Shown in pieces: positions 15,518 through 24,271 of a stretch of DNA of 29,325 nt. The stretch is from a virus, in IMG/VR virus record IMGVR_UViG_3300046642_000359, positions 1 through 29,325 of that record; one strand, given 5' to 3'. The translations under genes and the position numbers were made by a program. The notes below the pieces were generated by a model that was given only the letters and a program-made list of their open reading frames with translations, was not told where the DNA came from and made no database searches. Position 1 is the stretch's first letter; each line of letters starts with the position of its first letter.

Positions 15518-15991
15518 TCAGGAAATTCCCCAGATCGGCCCAAGTTCGCTCTGCATGGCAAGCCACTGCCGTGCGAATGGGTCTTTGAGCATCTGTAGCT
15601 GACCGATAGTTAGGCCCTTCAGGAAATCGGGCATCATCATCGACTCGGACGTCGCTTGATCCGCCGTGGATTGCACAACGCCACCGACGAACCCCGAGAT
15701 GTTGAGATCTTTCCTGAGCGCCTGGAAATAATCCTGCCCGGTCTGGTCCGGGCACCAGTTGATCAGGAAGGACGTGCCCAGCAGATAGACCGCGAAGCAA
15801 TAGAAGTCCGACCCGATGACTTTCAACACCCCTAGCGTCATTTCCTGTGAGTAACTGAGCGCCCATGTCAGATAAGGACTGTCGGACGGCAGTGCGGCAG
15901 CCGGGATACCGGCGACGTTTAGCAGGAACGTATAGAAGTCCGTCACGTTCGGCTGCGGAGACGTCTGGAATGGCGCGAGAGGTGTGGACAT
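15518..15991 (-). CDS. Head-tail connector-like protein, 157 aa
   Basis: Starts two bases after the stop of the upstream gene. Mostly alpha-helical, with a hydrophobic central part (GSDFYCFAVYLLGTSFLINW, about residues 60-79) and a C-terminal segment DPFARQWLAMQSELGPIWGI. Position after the major capsid block and before the neck genes corresponds to the head completion/adaptor proteins (DUF4054 or gp6-type) of related phages. I cannot confirm that family from sequence alone. Confidence 0.5.
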   Translation of the reverse strand: MSTPLAPFQTSPQPNVTDFYTFLLNVAGIPAAALPSDSPYLTWALSYSQEMTLGVLKVIGSDFYCFAVYLLGTSFLINWCPDQTGQDYFQALRKDLNISGFVGGVVQSTADQATSESMMMPDFLKGLTIGQLQMLKDPFARQWLAMQSELGPIWGIS

Positions 15992-15993
15992 AT

Positions 15994-16509
15994 TTAACTG
16001 CGACGCGGTCGGCCGCGGCGACGCTCCTGTTGTTGCGGCTTGTCTTCGCCGACTGAGATGATTTCGTGGATCTGCGGGTCAACACCCTTCTGCTCAACCT
16101 CTTCGATTTCGACTTCGAAGCTATTGATCTTGGTGTCAGTCTCCTGGGCGGTTTTCTGCATCAGATCATCGGAGGCGGCAGCCATTTCCTTGCGTCGCTC
16201 ATGAGCCTGATCGTTGAGAACATCCTCATTTTTGAGCATCGCTTCGATCATGCCATTGAGGGGCATCGGCGCATCGAACTGATAACACTGACCGATAAAT
16301 TCTCGTTGCCGCGCAACCTCGGCCCACGGAGTAATGCCGTAGACGCGGTGTTGATCGACGATCCTTTGGTGATCGACATCATTGCCCTCCGGATAGACGC
16401 TCTTTTGTTCACCCGGAGAGAAATTCACGATGACTGCTTTATTGACGCCTTCAACCCAGAACTGGAGTTGGAAATTGAACTTCGTCAGATTTGCGACGTA
16501 GAGAGACAT
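15994..16509 (-). CDS. Conserved phage structural-region protein with acidic coiled tail, 171 aa
   Basis: It has a good ribosome site (AGGG seven bases before the ATG). The N-terminal half is beta-rich (SLYVANLTKFNFQLQFWVEG; VIVNFSPGEQKSVYPEG) and contains HRVYGITPWAEVARQREFIG. The C-terminal half (about 95-171) is charged and helical, probably a coiled coil, ending in a basic RRRGRPRRS tail. No family is recognised. Its place between capsid and connectors suggests a head or head-completion role. The basic tail could contact DNA, but that is speculation. Confidence 0.5.
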   Translation of the reverse strand: MSLYVANLTKFNFQLQFWVEGVNKAVIVNFSPGEQKSVYPEGNDVDHQRIVDQHRVYGITPWAEVARQREFIGQCYQFDAPMPLNGMIEAMLKNEDVLNDQAHERRKEMAAASDDLMQKTAQETDTKINSFEVEIEEVEQKGVDPQIHEIISVGEDKPQQQERRRGRPRRS

Positions 16510-16541
16510 GATTTTTCCCTGTTAGTTAATCCCTGTATCGG

Positions 16542-16599
16542 AGTCCGTGGAAACACGACAGGGGGCGTGCTTGTCAGTTGCGCAACCTATCCACGGACT
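16542..16599 (-). repeat. Inverted repeat structure downstream of the major capsid gene
   Basis: Nine-base arms agtccgtgg (16542-16550) and ccacggact (16591-16599) enclose about 40 bases that contain the perfect palindrome gttgcgcaac (16577-16586). The pair fills the 96-base gap between the capsid stop and the next start. No U tract follows, so it is not a standard intrinsic terminator. An RNA processing or stability element is one possibility. Confidence 0.55.
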
Positions 16600-16605
16600 T
16601 GACCG

Positions 16606-17625
16606 TTAGAAACCGGCCGAGATGAGCGTCAAGCTTTCCGGGCGAGTCGACCAACCCGAGGTCGAACGCAATTCCGACACGACGTCAACAGCACCAGCCG
16701 GCAGCGGCGCGGTGATTTCGGTCGGAGCGGCACGGTCAACGAGTTGCAGCGCGCAAGCCTGGAGGCCTGGCGTGAGTTCCGCGAACTCGTTGGTGTTGAT
16801 GCGGCCACCTTGCGGCTTCTTCACCTCCGGCATGGAAATGATAATCAGGTCCGTGCCGCCGGCACCCTTGCCAATGAGCGTGTCGTCCGCACCCCAGGTG
16901 ATCGCATCGTCGTTCCGTGCGAGCACGTCTTCGACGAGGCCTTGGGTCGTTTCCGAACCAGCGCCAGTGCGTTGGAACTGCGTGAGTTGCACGATGCCCG
17001 GATAGGAAATCTGTTCGAGAATTTCCTGCGTGGTCGTCACCGAGAAGCGAACGCCAACACCGATTTGCATGGTGCGGCGCTTGATGTTGCCCATTTGCTG
17101 CAGCAGGAAGAACGCGAGTTGACCATTGTCATACGTCGAGACGGTCGAATTGCCATTCGAGTCTGCCGGCAGGTTGATTGCCGTAGCGCCATTCGCATTG
17201 ACGAGGCCTTCGCCGTTCGCCGGGTTCGCACCGTACAACAGCAGGTTCCGTTGTTGCTGGAACGTTGCCTGACGCATGGCCAGACGATGGGCTTCGACCG
17301 ACGACGCGCCAACACGACCGAGCGCAGCCGTGTCGTGATGGTCATACTCAGCGCGCGAACGGATCATATACGTCGGCGTGCTGAATTCGCTATAGACAAC
17401 GGTGCAGCTAGGCACGGCGTTCGAAACGAACTGGCCGGTCTGCACGGCGGTGCGGACTTCCATCCGCTTGCCGTAGACAGCGAGGTCGCCTTCGCCGAGG
17501 CGCACAAGCGGGTCACCCGTCGCAATCAGGTCGAATGCACCGGATGCCTGCTGGTATTGAAGAAGCAGTTCGGGGATCAGGTAATGCGGGCTGACCCGAA
17601 TCTGTGCGGGTACAAGATTCGCCAT
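16606..17625 (-). CDS. Major capsid protein (DUF2184-like)
   Basis: 339 aa, good ribosome site (GAGGTT seven bases before the ATG). The order FDLIATGDPLVRLGEGDLAV, then SRAEYDHHDTAALGRVGASS, RRTMQIGVGVRFSVTTTQE and DDTLIGKGAGGTDLIIISMP fits the DUF2184 group of HK97-fold major capsid proteins. Length is normal for the group. It is preceded by the decoration protein and the protease/scaffold gene and followed by a structured intergenic region. Hundreds of copies form the icosahedral shell. Prohead protease processing of the N-terminus is possible but no cleavage site can be named. Confidence 0.8.
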   Translation of the reverse strand: MANLVPAQIRVSPHYLIPELLLQYQQASGAFDLIATGDPLVRLGEGDLAVYGKRMEVRTAVQTGQFVSNAVPSCTVVYSEFSTPTYMIRSRAEYDHHDTAALGRVGASSVEAHRLAMRQATFQQQRNLLLYGANPANGEGLVNANGATAINLPADSNGNSTVSTYDNGQLAFFLLQQMGNIKRRTMQIGVGVRFSVTTTQEILEQISYPGIVQLTQFQRTGAGSETTQGLVEDVLARNDDAITWGADDTLIGKGAGGTDLIIISMPEVKKPQGGRINTNEFAELTPGLQACALQLVDRAAPTEITAPLPAGAVDVVSELRSTSGWSTRPESLTLISAGF

Positions 17626-17634
17626 GGTTTAACC

Positions 17635-18519
17635 TCAGAGTTGGATGAGAGCGGTAGAGCCCTGGCGATTCCAGGTAGCCGCACCAGTGGTGGGGTTGTA
17701 GGCAACCGTCATGCTGTTGCCGACATTGATGTCGACGATCTTCACCGGCAGTGCGCCCGTGCCTTGAACAAGGGTGATCGTGCCCGTCAGCGCGCCAGTC
17801 GCAATCGCGCCGGAGGCTGCGGTCACCTGGAAACTGAAATGCTGGTTGTCCGTGAAGGACGTAAGCGTTTGCGAGCCGTTGACAAGCGCGGCGCCAGTGC
17901 CGGTCACGCCTGCGACGAAGATTTCGTCACCGACAGCGCCGACATTAGCCGCAGCAGCCGTCACAACTGCAAACGTATAGACGCCGCTCGCAAACGACGA
18001 GGTGACCGAGGTAACGCTGACCGTGCCAGTCGATGCGTTGAACGGAACCAGAATCTGGTTATTGAAGTCCCACGAGACCTGTTGCGTGATCAGGCCGCCA
18101 CTGAGCGAAACGAGCGACTGGTCCATTGCCACCGGGATCTCGATTCCCGAGCCCATGCGGAAAAACGGGATCGTCATGCCCGAAGCGCCAGCCATCGGAA
18201 CCGGGCTTTGCGGCGAACTCGGCCATGCGTAGGCGTTGTTAAACACCGAGAATCCGGTGACGTTCGCGACAGCCGTAGCAGCCACGATCGTGCCGCCTTG
18301 CGTGCGGTCATAGCCCGATGCCGGCGCGATGCTTTCCGAAATCGCCATGCCGCCCCAGACCGGGCCGGTTGCGTTGGCGGAAAGCGTGCCAGCCATGAGC
18401 GAATACCGGAGAGCCGGGGCGTCTTGATAAACACCCTGGACGTAACCGGCGCTTTGTACCCCGAACGAGCCTGCGGCATTCGTCGTCTGGTACGGGAAGA
18501 AAGGCGTATTCAATGCCAT
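17635..18519 (-). CDS. Probable capsid decoration protein with Ig-like insertion
   Basis: 294 aa, ribosome site AGGA close to the ATG. The N-terminal 150 residues (LNTPFFPYQTTNAAGSFGVQ, ALRYSLMAGTLSANATGPVW) and the C-terminal 45 (KIVDINVGNSMTVAYNPTTG, ATWNRQGSTALIQL) resemble a structural protein that accompanies DUF2184 capsids. Residues about 170-255 form an inserted beta module (YTFAVVTAAAANVGAVGDEI; TLTSFTDNQHFSFQV). That module is similar in pattern to those in sheath and baseplate J. A decoration or head-stabilising role is inferred from its place beside the capsid gene. An intrinsic terminator stands directly before its start. Confidence 0.65.
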   Translation of the reverse strand: MALNTPFFPYQTTNAAGSFGVQSAGYVQGVYQDAPALRYSLMAGTLSANATGPVWGGMAISESIAPASGYDRTQGGTIVAATAVANVTGFSVFNNAYAWPSSPQSPVPMAGASGMTIPFFRMGSGIEIPVAMDQSLVSLSGGLITQQVSWDFNNQILVPFNASTGTVSVTSVTSSFASGVYTFAVVTAAAANVGAVGDEIFVAGVTGTGAALVNGSQTLTSFTDNQHFSFQVTAASGAIATGALTGTITLVQGTGALPVKIVDINVGNSMTVAYNPTTGAATWNRQGSTALIQL

Positions 18520-18539
18520 GATTTTCCTAGTTCAGAAAT

Positions 18540-18565
18540 GAAAAAAGCCCGCATCAAGCGGGCTT
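18540..18565 (-). terminator. Intrinsic terminator after the protease/scaffold gene
   Basis: Eight-base arms aagcccgc (18545-18552) and gcgggctt (18558-18565) enclose a five-base loop. On the minus strand a run of six U follows. It lies between the scaffold-fusion stop and the decoration gene, only about 20 bases from that start codon. Confidence 0.85.
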
Positions 18566-18586
18566 CGTGATTGCGACGAATGCGTC

Positions 18587-19387
18587 TCAGTGGGTATTGC
18601 TGGCGACTTTTTGCAGGTCGGATTTCTTGCTCATGACACGCGGCGTGCGGAAGCTATCCATCCACGACGGACGGTTATCGAAGAATTCCGTAACCGTATG
18701 ACCCGTCGCGAGTTGACGCGTACGTGCGCGCGGGCCATTTTCGAAGCCGTCGACCGGGCGATTGGCGGCTTGCGCTGCGTCAGCGTAGATGGCGGATTCG
18801 GCGATATCGAAGACCGAAGCCTCGAGCTTGCTCAGATCGACGTCCTTCCATGCTGCGCTGTGCGACTTCATCGGAGCAGCGAGGCGCTTGCGATATGCCA
18901 GCACGTCTTCGCCGTTCATTGCGCGCGAAGCCTGCTTGCCGAACGCCGAATAGATGCCATCGGCCTTGGCTTGCACGTCAGCAAATGCGGCGTGGTCAGC
19001 GTCGGTGAGCGGCTTCACGGCCAATTGCGCAGTCTGCACCAGCATCTTTTCGAGCTGGTTGACGCGATCGAGCAGGGCGCTTTCACGCTTCGCGGCGTCG
19101 GCCTTCGCCTCCTCTTCGGCGTCGGCCTTTTTCTCGGCCACCGGAAGTTCTTCAGCCGGCATGGCATCCGCCTTCTTGTTTTCGTCCTTCTTGTCTTCGA
19201 AGGAGTCCATGCGCTTTGCCAGCGAGTCGACAGCCGACATCAGTTTGTCCCAGCGCTCTGCATCGGCCTTGGACCTTTCTTCCTCAGCGTCTGCTTTGGA
19301 TTTCTCCTCGGCATCGGCCTTGGCTTTCGCTTCGAGTTCCTGCTTTGCCTCGGCGTCCGCCTTGGCCTTACGCTCTTCTTCATTCAT
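18587..19387 (-). CDS. Putative internally initiated scaffold protein, 266 aa
   Basis: Within the fusion gene, codon 358 is an ATG (19385-19387) preceded by AGGA at 19395-19398 with a seven-base spacer, an ideal ribosome site. The product would be exactly the scaffold part: a coiled coil rich in Lys-Ala-Asp-Ala-Glu ([20 protein letters not shown]) and the C-terminal helices. This is the arrangement of lambda C/Nu3, where a separate scaffold is made from inside the protease gene in greater amounts. The start and ribosome site are seen in the sequence; use of them is inferred. Confidence 0.55.
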   Translation of the reverse strand: MNEEERKAKADAEAKQELEAKAKADAEEKSKADAEEERSKADAERWDKLMSAVDSLAKRMDSFEDKKDENKKADAMPAEELPVAEKKADAEEEAKADAAKRESALLDRVNQLEKMLVQTAQLAVKPLTDADHAAFADVQAKADGIYSAFGKQASRAMNGEDVLAYRKRLAAPMKSHSAAWKDVDLSKLEASVFDIAESAIYADAAQAANRPVDGFENGPRARTRQLATGHTVTEFFDNRPSWMDSFRTPRVMSKKSDLQKVASNTH

Positions 19388-20458
19388 TTCAGGTTCCTGA
19401 ACGTTGGTGGTAGATACGCCAGTAGGCGGACCGCCCTTGTCCCACACGCCAACCTCGCAGATCGCGATGTGGTCGAGCAGTTTTGGGTTTCCCTCAATAA
19501 GACCCTTCTCGCCGTTGTCGAGGGTTACAACGGTGTTTTCCAGCTTCGGATTGCGGAAGACGACGTTGGGCGACGTGGATAGTTGCTCTTGCGACATGAG
19601 CGTCGCGGTCGCCTCATCGTAGATTCTGACGATGGCCCAGACTTCGTCGCCCTTGATGTAGGGCAACATGACCGATCCGACAGAACGCTTCTTGAACTCT
19701 TCCGAGTTCAGATTCGAGTTCTCCGGGTGGTCGACGATGACCGGCAAGCCATTGCAGCGCGCCAGGAATTCATCGTTGAGATATTCCTCTGGCGGCCGGT
19801 AGACGTATTCCTCGTCCTTCGATCGGTACGATGTGCCTGTGCCCGTGATGCGAATATCGAACAGCCACATGTTCACGAAGAACTGCGGCGACGAATAATC
19901 GCCCGCGACCATCGCGCGCGCGAGGTCCGTCTCGGTCATGTGCGCCTTGCGGATCGCCTTGAATGCATCCGACTCGAGCACGAAACGGCAACCGGGGTGC
20001 AGCGGTTCTGGCCATGACCCGAGCGGTGACCACAGAAACTCTGTGCTCTCGTCACTCAGCGCGACATCGAACGGCCGACATTCGTTATAGAACGTGGTGA
20101 ACTCGACCGCGCCGTCATCGGACTTGCCAAGTTCAATCAGTTTGTGCGGCTCATAGCCGGTTTCTTCTTGAGTCTCGCGACGGGCGGCTTCTTCGGGTGT
20201 TTCGCCGGCTTCGATGTGCCCGCCAGGGAATGCCCATTCGCCCGGATGATCGCCACCGTTGCCGCGGCGCAGAAACAGCACGTTGCCGTCTGCGACGACC
20301 AGCGTGCCGGCGGCTTTCACTGTTTCCGAGTCGGCTTTGCTCTTGCCTGCTTCATGCATGGCAATCGCGATGGCTTGCTTTTCTGGTTTTCCCGCCTCTC
20401 GTTCAGTCGCTATATTGGCGCTGATTGCCGCTTGCGACCATCCTTTCTCTAATGGCAT
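18587..20458 (-). CDS. Nudix hydrolase / DUF2213 prohead protease / scaffold fusion
   Basis: 623 aa in four parts. Residues 1-45: short helical segment ([20 protein letters not shown]). Residues 48-165: Nudix domain with a near-complete Nudix box at G80-Y102 (E86, R94-E95, E98-E99, G101). Residues about 190-345: DUF2213-like putative prohead protease ([27 protein letters not shown] with H244, then [12 protein letters not shown] with S294/S296 as nucleophile candidates, and [11 protein letters not shown]). Residues about 358-510: very charged KADAE-rich coiled coil typical of a scaffold, then a helical tail. It follows the Mu F-like gene by one base. A protease fused to a scaffold is known in phages; adding a Nudix hydrolase is unusual. 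The Nudix substrate is unknown. Confidence 0.8.
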   Translation of the reverse strand: MPLEKGWSQAAISANIATEREAGKPEKQAIAIAMHEAGKSKADSETVKAAGTLVVADGNVLFLRRGNGGDHPGEWAFPGGHIEAGETPEEAARRETQEETGYEPHKLIELGKSDDGAVEFTTFYNECRPFDVALSDESTEFLWSPLGSWPEPLHPGCRFVLESDAFKAIRKAHMTETDLARAMVAGDYSSPQFFVNMWLFDIRITGTGTSYRSKDEEYVYRPPEEYLNDEFLARCNGLPVIVDHPENSNLNSEEFKKRSVGSVMLPYIKGDEVWAIVRIYDEATATLMSQEQLSTSPNVVFRNPKLENTVVTLDNGEKGLIEGNPKLLDHIAICEVGVWDKGGPPTGVSTTNVQEPEMNEEERKAKADAEAKQELEAKAKADAEEKSKADAEEERSKADAERWDKLMSAVDSLAKRMDSFEDKKDENKKADAMPAEELPVAEKKADAEEEAKADAAKRESALLDRVNQLEKMLVQTAQLAVKPLTDADHAAFADVQAKADGIYSAFGKQASRAMNGEDVLAYRKRLAAPMKSHSAAWKDVDLSKLEASVFDIAESAIYADAAQAANRPVDGFENGPRARTRQLATGHTVTEFFDNRPSWMDSFRTPRVMSKKSDLQKVASNTH

Positions 20459-20459
20459 A

Positions 20460-21296
20460 TCAGGTTCTCATAGCGGCGATTTTCGCGCGGGCGTCTTCCA
20501 AAGCTTTCTTTCCGGCGTTGGTCAGCATGTCTTCGGGTAGGTCGCGCACGGCATAAATCCAAGTAGCGAAGCACGAACAGCAGACTTCCTCGCCAACCTT
20601 CGTGATGTCGTCGTAGTAACCGGCGGTGCCCGGCTTGACCAGACCCCTCTCTTTGGCCCAACTTGATCGGAGCAGATAAATTTTCTGGTCGCGCTCTTTA
20701 TGCTCGATGCGGTAGCCGTACCCACGACGCCGCCATTGGCTATTCCAGCGCATGGCGATTGCGCCGCCGTCGACGGCGATGATCTCGTTGAGAGCACCTA
20801 CGAACTTGTGCGACTGATCGATAACGCATCGCCTCTCTTCGAACGGAAGCGATGTAAGCGCCTTGCGGATGTTGTCCTTGACGTCTTTCGTCTCAATGGC
20901 GCGGCTGCCACCAGCCGGCACCGAAGATGCCCAGCCAGCAAAGCGCTGAGTGGTTTTCTCGATCATCTGCTGACGATTCAGTTTGATCAGGTTGCGCGAG
21001 ACCATCAGGCGCCGGTCAAGCTCAGTGCGAAGCTTCGGCTTCAGGCGATCGACCGTGAAGCGTGCGATGCCCGGATGCGCCTTGAGGATCTGGCCGTCGT
21101 CAATGAGCCGCTTGTACGTGCCGGTCAGGACGCGCGTCAGTTCGCTATTGAGCACGCTTTCAGGCGTCAACGTTTCGACTGCGGCCTTACGGATACGCTC
21201 CGTCCAGTATTGAAGGCGCTCGACAGAATCGAAGCCGAATTCCTCAAACTCTCGGATTGCCTCGCTGACGACCTGGTAGAAGGATTGGGCTGCCAT
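20460..21296 (-). CDS. Minor head protein, Mu gpF-like head morphogenesis
   Basis: 278 aa. The start overlaps the portal stop as TGATG. The C-terminal half has the pattern [52 protein letters not shown] found in Mu F-like minor capsid proteins (R-x-x-H-x-x-R-D-x-x-x-Y, then G-Y-x-D-x-I and a final E-E-x-x-C-x-C). The N-terminal half is helical ([20 protein letters not shown]). Such proteins are injected or internal head proteins needed for head assembly, and the gene normally lies right after the portal. No clear ribosome site, so re-initiation after the portal is likely. Confidence 0.75.
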   Translation of the reverse strand: MAAQSFYQVVSEAIREFEEFGFDSVERLQYWTERIRKAAVETLTPESVLNSELTRVLTGTYKRLIDDGQILKAHPGIARFTVDRLKPKLRTELDRRLMVSRNLIKLNRQQMIEKTTQRFAGWASSVPAGGSRAIETKDVKDNIRKALTSLPFEERRCVIDQSHKFVGALNEIIAVDGGAIAMRWNSQWRRRGYGYRIEHKERDQKIYLLRSSWAKERGLVKPGTAGYYDDITKVGEEVCCSCFATWIYAVRDLPEDMLTNAGKKALEDARAKIAAMRT

Positions 21297-22705
21297 CAGA
21301 TATTGTGCGGACGCGGTTCGCTAGGCTCTGGATCTGGCGTCGGTGGCTCGTAGTTCGCTAGGTCGTCGTAGTCCAGAAGGAGCGGGTTCGTGAACAGGTG
21401 CTTGCTCTCGTTCAGGTTGGTGGCAGCCCACTCGATCAATCTCGCTTTGTTCTTCGGGTCAGCTTGCGATATCAGAACCTCCAGCGCACCGATGATCGCT
21501 TCGAACTTGACCTTCTCGACGTCAACCAGCTTCGATTCCGGCTCGACCAGAAGCGATGGCCATTCAGCGGAGAATGCATTCTTCCATTGATAGAACGCCT
21601 GCTCGTAAGTGACCTTCTTGTACTCGGGGACGGTCGCCTGAATCGTTTTGAAAAACTCTGGCGTCCACGCCAGATGCATAACGATATTGTCGAAGTAATC
21701 GTAAAGCGGCTGCATCTTCAGCCGCTCATTGTCGATGTATCGAACGATTTCCTTTGCGTCTTCCGTACCCTCGCCGAATCCTTCTGCATAAGATTCGGAA
21801 TTGAGCATCTTCGCCGGCTGAGGAACTGCCGCTGCGATGTTCTCGAGGATGTTCTTGCGAGACGTGGTGAGCGCGCCGTCAGCATTCTGTAGATTCAGCG
21901 TCTCAATCTCCTCTTCCGGCGCGATATTGATGACGTTGTTTGTCTGCGCTTCCTTGACGACGTTGCGCTTGATGCCCTGCAGGACAGCCATCGCACGGTC
22001 GGCAATGGAACCCGCCGGCTTCATCTTGGCGACGATTACACCGACCTTGCGGGCGATCATGTCGTCCGCAATCATCGTCTGAACGAAGGATTTCAGCGGG
22101 TAAAGTGCACGCTGATAGACGGAGCGGCCCGTATATCCGAAAGCCGAATTCGTGAATTCGATGTACAGCGGCGCCTCGTTGAACCAGATGCACGTGCGCG
22201 ACGGGTGATATGCCTGACCCGCGGCGGTCACCAGGGTCGGCTTCTGGAAATCCGGCGCGTTCGGATCCTGATTCAGGACCAGAGATCCCGCCGTGTTCAG
22301 CGGATCGAGCGCATTGAAATAGAATTCCTGATTCGCCAGCGCTGCGAGGTCAAGCGGCTTCTTGGTGTCAACATCCTTTGCGCCACAGACGATTGATGAC
22401 GCGCCGTAGATCTTGCCAAGCCTGGCAGTATTCGCGATGTACGTATCGGTGTTGATTTCCCGCCACTTGCGCTCGAAAGCATCCCGCACCGGCTCTTCCG
22501 GGCTATTGGGAATGGAAATCTTGCGCTTCTGGCTCATCGCCAACTGGATCGGCTGATCGACGATCTTGCCGCCTAGCGGATGAAAGGCATAGATGATTTT
22601 TGCCAGTGCGTAGCTGGGCGCGGCGCCAGGCAGCATGTCATCCGCCATGAGCAGATCCATCAGGCTCGATGAGAGCTTGGAGCCTTCGATTAGGATTTCT
22701 GCCAT
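21296..22705 (-). CDS. Portal protein (DUF1073 / phage_portal_3-like)
   Basis: 469 aa, the normal portal size. Visible family marks: SSSLMDLLMADDMLPGAAPS near the N-terminus; PNSPEEPVRDAFERKWREIN; ARLGKIYGASSIVCGAKD; YPLKSFVQTMIADDMIARKV; the central EEEIETLNLQNADG; and LNSESYAEGFGEGTEDAKEI. This matches DUF1073 portals, which form the dodecameric DNA gate and bind the terminase. Databases sometimes call this family anti-CBASS Acb1. I see no pair of His-x-Thr motifs as in Acb1, so that activity is not supported here. It lies between the large terminase and the Mu F-like gene as expected. Confidence 0.85.
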   Translation of the reverse strand: MAEILIEGSKLSSSLMDLLMADDMLPGAAPSYALAKIIYAFHPLGGKIVDQPIQLAMSQKRKISIPNSPEEPVRDAFERKWREINTDTYIANTARLGKIYGASSIVCGAKDVDTKKPLDLAALANQEFYFNALDPLNTAGSLVLNQDPNAPDFQKPTLVTAAGQAYHPSRTCIWFNEAPLYIEFTNSAFGYTGRSVYQRALYPLKSFVQTMIADDMIARKVGVIVAKMKPAGSIADRAMAVLQGIKRNVVKEAQTNNVINIAPEEEIETLNLQNADGALTTSRKNILENIAAAVPQPAKMLNSESYAEGFGEGTEDAKEIVRYIDNERLKMQPLYDYFDNIVMHLAWTPEFFKTIQATVPEYKKVTYEQAFYQWKNAFSAEWPSLLVEPESKLVDVEKVKFEAIIGALEVLISQADPKNKARLIEWAATNLNESKHLFTNPLLLDYDDLANYEPPTPDPEPSEPRPHNI

Positions 22706-22723
22706 TTAGATACCGTTGATTAT

Positions 22724-24271
22724 TTACAGACCGTCGCTGTCGCCAAGGCCGATTGCAATGCCGTAGACAGTCGTGTCGTAGGCGTCGTCAGCCTGATTGG
22801 GAATGCCCAGGCGATACCCGAACACCTGGCTCAGCAGGTGGTTCTGGGTGCGGCCCTTATAGGCAACCGTTTTGTTGTATGCGTGTTCGCTGAGCTTCAC
22901 TTCGCCGCGGTGGACAAAGTCAGACACACCTGTGCCGCGGGCATCCTTGCTCATTGATGTGAGCTTGCTGTCGATTGCCTGCGCCGGCCAGCCACTGCGT
23001 TCCGCGCGTTGTAGCAACGTGATGCCGCTACCTTTATCTTCTACGAAGATCCCGACGCTGCCGAATCGGGCACCGCAGAGTTTCGCGAGTTCTTCAACGC
23101 GAGTCATGATTGACGGGAACCACTCGGCGATCAAGTCGGATTCGATCTGCGTGATGTCCCAGTCCAAAATAATCAGCTTGTGGCCGACGTGCTTATTGCG
23201 GGCGAAATATGTAACGGCCGTACCGTCGTTTTTGTCACCGGTCTTCAGTGCGGAATCGAGCACCGCATAGACATAATCGCAATGAATCGGCCACGATACC
23301 GGCATACCATCAACCAGCATATTCGCCAGTTGGAACAATGTCCCTTCCATCGGGCGCGGCAACTGCTGATAAAGCGATGCCCACGTGCGGACGTTGCTCT
23401 GGAACTGGGCCCAGTGCTTAAGATCGAACCATTCTGGCCAAAGGTACTCGCCGATTTTTCGGCCAAGCGGATCGTTCTGAACTTCGCATCGAGCTTGCAG
23501 GCACACGATTTCCCAGACGTTACCGTCACGGCAAAGAATTGGCCCGCTTTCGCCTTTCCAGGCCTCTGGCAAGATGCGGCCAGACAAATCGTCTTCGTGC
23601 CAACGAGTCTGGATAATTACTACCCATCCACCTGGCACTAGGCGCGTCTTGACGCTGTCCTCATACTCGCCCCAGATTTTGTCGCGTATCGTCGGCGAGT
23701 CGGCTTGCTCACGGTTTTTCACCGGGTCATCGATGATTACGCCATTAGCGCGGTTACCGGTGACCCCGGATTGGATTCCGCACGCAATATATTCACTTCC
23801 ATTCGTCAGGGAGAATTCATCAGCAGCAGATGATTCGCTCGTCAATTCACAATCGAAGATGCGCTTGAATCGCGTCTGTTTAATGATCGAACGGGTGCGC
23901 CGCCCCATTTTCCGAGCAAGATCGTCCCCGTAACTGGCGAGGATCAGCTTTCGATTCGGAGCAGAACCAAGGTATCGCGAAGGGAAAACCACCGACGCAT
24001 ATGTGCTTTTTGCACTACCAGGAGGCATGAAGAACATCGCCCGACCGTAACGCGTGCTACTGATTCGCTCCATCGTCTCCAAGATGATCCGATGGTGCTG
24101 CGCCATCGTTGTTTCGATGGGTTTGAAGAACTCCGTATCCGGATCTTCTTCGTTGACGGGTTTTCCTGGCACCTCAATAGCATTTGCGTAATCGAGTACG
24201 CTTGCGCGGGCCTTACGCCTAATCAGAAGTTCGCGCGCTGCCTCCTGCTGCGATGGCGGCGAGTTGTTCAT
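22724..24271 (-). CDS. terL: Terminase large subunit
   Basis: 515 aa. ATPase domain: Walker A PPGSAKST (residues 83-90), Walker B GVIIDDPV (Asp181-Asp182), coupling motif region IIQTRWHEDDLSGRI (220-234). Nuclease domain: YVYAVLDSALKTGDKNDGT (first acidic site Asp339), then VGIFVEDKGSGITLLQRAE, and a C-terminal acid FVHRGEVKL...QADDAYDTT. This is the packaging motor that cuts and pumps DNA through the portal. Its start lies inside the small terminase gene (53-base overlap), so the pair is translationally coupled. Confidence 0.95.
   Translation of the reverse strand: MNNSPPSQQEAARELLIRRKARASVLDYANAIEVPGKPVNEEDPDTEFFKPIETTMAQHHRIILETMERISSTRYGRAMFFMPPGSAKSTYASVVFPSRYLGSAPNRKLILASYGDDLARKMGRRTRSIIKQTRFKRIFDCELTSESSAADEFSLTNGSEYIACGIQSGVTGNRANGVIIDDPVKNREQADSPTIRDKIWGEYEDSVKTRLVPGGWVVIIQTRWHEDDLSGRILPEAWKGESGPILCRDGNVWEIVCLQARCEVQNDPLGRKIGEYLWPEWFDLKHWAQFQSNVRTWASLYQQLPRPMEGTLFQLANMLVDGMPVSWPIHCDYVYAVLDSALKTGDKNDGTAVTYFARNKHVGHKLIILDWDITQIESDLIAEWFPSIMTRVEELAKLCGARFGSVGIFVEDKGSGITLLQRAERSGWPAQAIDSKLTSMSKDARGTGVSDFVHRGEVKLSEHAYNKTVAYKGRTQNHLLSQVFGYRLGIPNQADDAYDTTVYGIAIGLGDSDGL

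Noticed and set aside
16744-18570. A 608-codon plus-strand open frame antisense to the capsid and decoration genes
   Set aside because: Its composition is Arg/His-rich as expected for an antisense shadow of GC-biased codons, it crosses a terminator and two well-supported genes, and no ribosome site is present.
21296-22705. Anti-CBASS (Acb1) activity for the DUF1073 protein
   Set aside because: The family name is used in some databases, but this protein has portal features and no visible pair of His-x-Thr catalytic motifs.
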